From: Prevotella falsenii DSM 22864 = JCM 15124
Lineage (GTDB): Bacteria > Bacteroidota > Bacteroidia > Bacteroidales > Bacteroidaceae
Assembly (NCBI RefSeq): GCF_000613945.1
Contig: NZ_BAJY01000003.1
Location: 80,232 to 144,231 of the forward strand
Reading direction: 5' to 3'
DNA length: 64,000 nt
Below, piece by piece: positions 63,893 through 64,000 of this stretch. Below the pieces are notes generated by a model that was not told where the DNA came from, did not search any database, and saw only the letters and a program-made list of their open reading frames with translations. Every line of letters begins with the position of its first letter. The stretch's first letter is position 1. Position numbers and translations under genes: made by a program.

Positions 63893-64000
63893 AGCAGCTG
63901 TGCCGGCATTTCATCGAAGGCGTAGTGGGCTACGGTGAGATGTAATGGCTGCGCAGATGTCGGCAAGCGAACGAAAGCGGTAAGGAAGTATGACGATAAT
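63893..64000 (-). other. Unassigned end of window, possible end of a minus-strand gene
   Basis: A minus-strand frame is open from the window edge through THEAFDEM-like residues into the repeat (about 63784-64000). Its last part is translated repeat sequence, and the base composition is richer in G/C than the repeats. Too little is visible to call a gene. Confidence 0.2.

Noticed and set aside
63784..63966. 60-aa minus-strand frame near the window end
   Set aside because: Half of it is translated family-2 repeat, with no recognisable domain. A gene entering from the right edge cannot be excluded.

Overview
The window looks like chromosomal DNA of an oral Prevotella, close to P. intermedia. 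This is inferred from Bacteroidetes-type promoters (TTTG, 19-21 bases, TAnnTTTG) before many genes, almost no Shine-Dalgarno sequences, BspA-like leucine-rich-repeat surface proteins, a C10 (interpain-like) cysteine protease, an M6 metalloprotease, and secreted proteins that share a Prevotella-type C-terminal sorting tail. There are no rRNA genes, no CRISPR array, no prophage and no intact insertion sequence. One tRNA (His) is present.

Layout. 0.2-10.6 kb (minus strand): UDP-sugar dehydrogenase, an AmpG-like permease, a glycosyltransferase/DUF4922/SpoIID operon, DNA glycosylase Tag, a COG2509-type FAD dehydrogenase, a YggS-type PLP protein and DUF4494. 10.8-15.5 kb (plus): a large LRR surface protein behind a 49-base AC microsatellite, a small acidic peptide, a switchable hairpin and an HU-like protein. 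15.6-27 kb (plus): a LolC/E-type permease, acyl-CoA synthetase, ComEC, TruA, FabD, a GH13 enzyme, an AlaX-like editing protein, two small proteins and a MATE exporter. 27-35 kb (minus): a 24-residue membrane peptide gene, a second LRR plus small-peptide pair, a membrane-bound TPR/AraC regulator, a candidate small RNA, and ZIP, patatin, CDF and HAD genes. 35.7-43.9 kb: the C10 protease, an EFR1 ferredoxin, a frameshifted M6 protease and a chitobiase-domain secreted protein. 44.4-49.1 kb: a three-gene glycogen operon (debranching enzyme, GT4, GH57). 49.4-54.7 kb (minus): DciA/RecF, redox genes, tRNA-His and secG/TPR/LptE/sigma-54 activator. 55.2-63.5 kb: an AmgK-RapZ fusion with MurU (cell-wall sugar salvage), GuaA, MscL, GAPDH, MiaA and a DAG-kinase-like enzyme.

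The intergenic space is unusually rich in structured repeats. The main family (about 200 bp, seven copies plus an eighth cut by the window edge) has a core in which one arm can pair with either of two partners, and different copies keep different pairings. Three further families are interspersed. Other points of interest are the AC tract before the LRR gene, the paired LRR/small-peptide cassettes, the 24-residue peptide transcription unit, the short transcript at 31.7 kb, and genes whose promoters leave almost no leader. Four conserved genes each carry an apparent one-base deletion, which may be sequence error.
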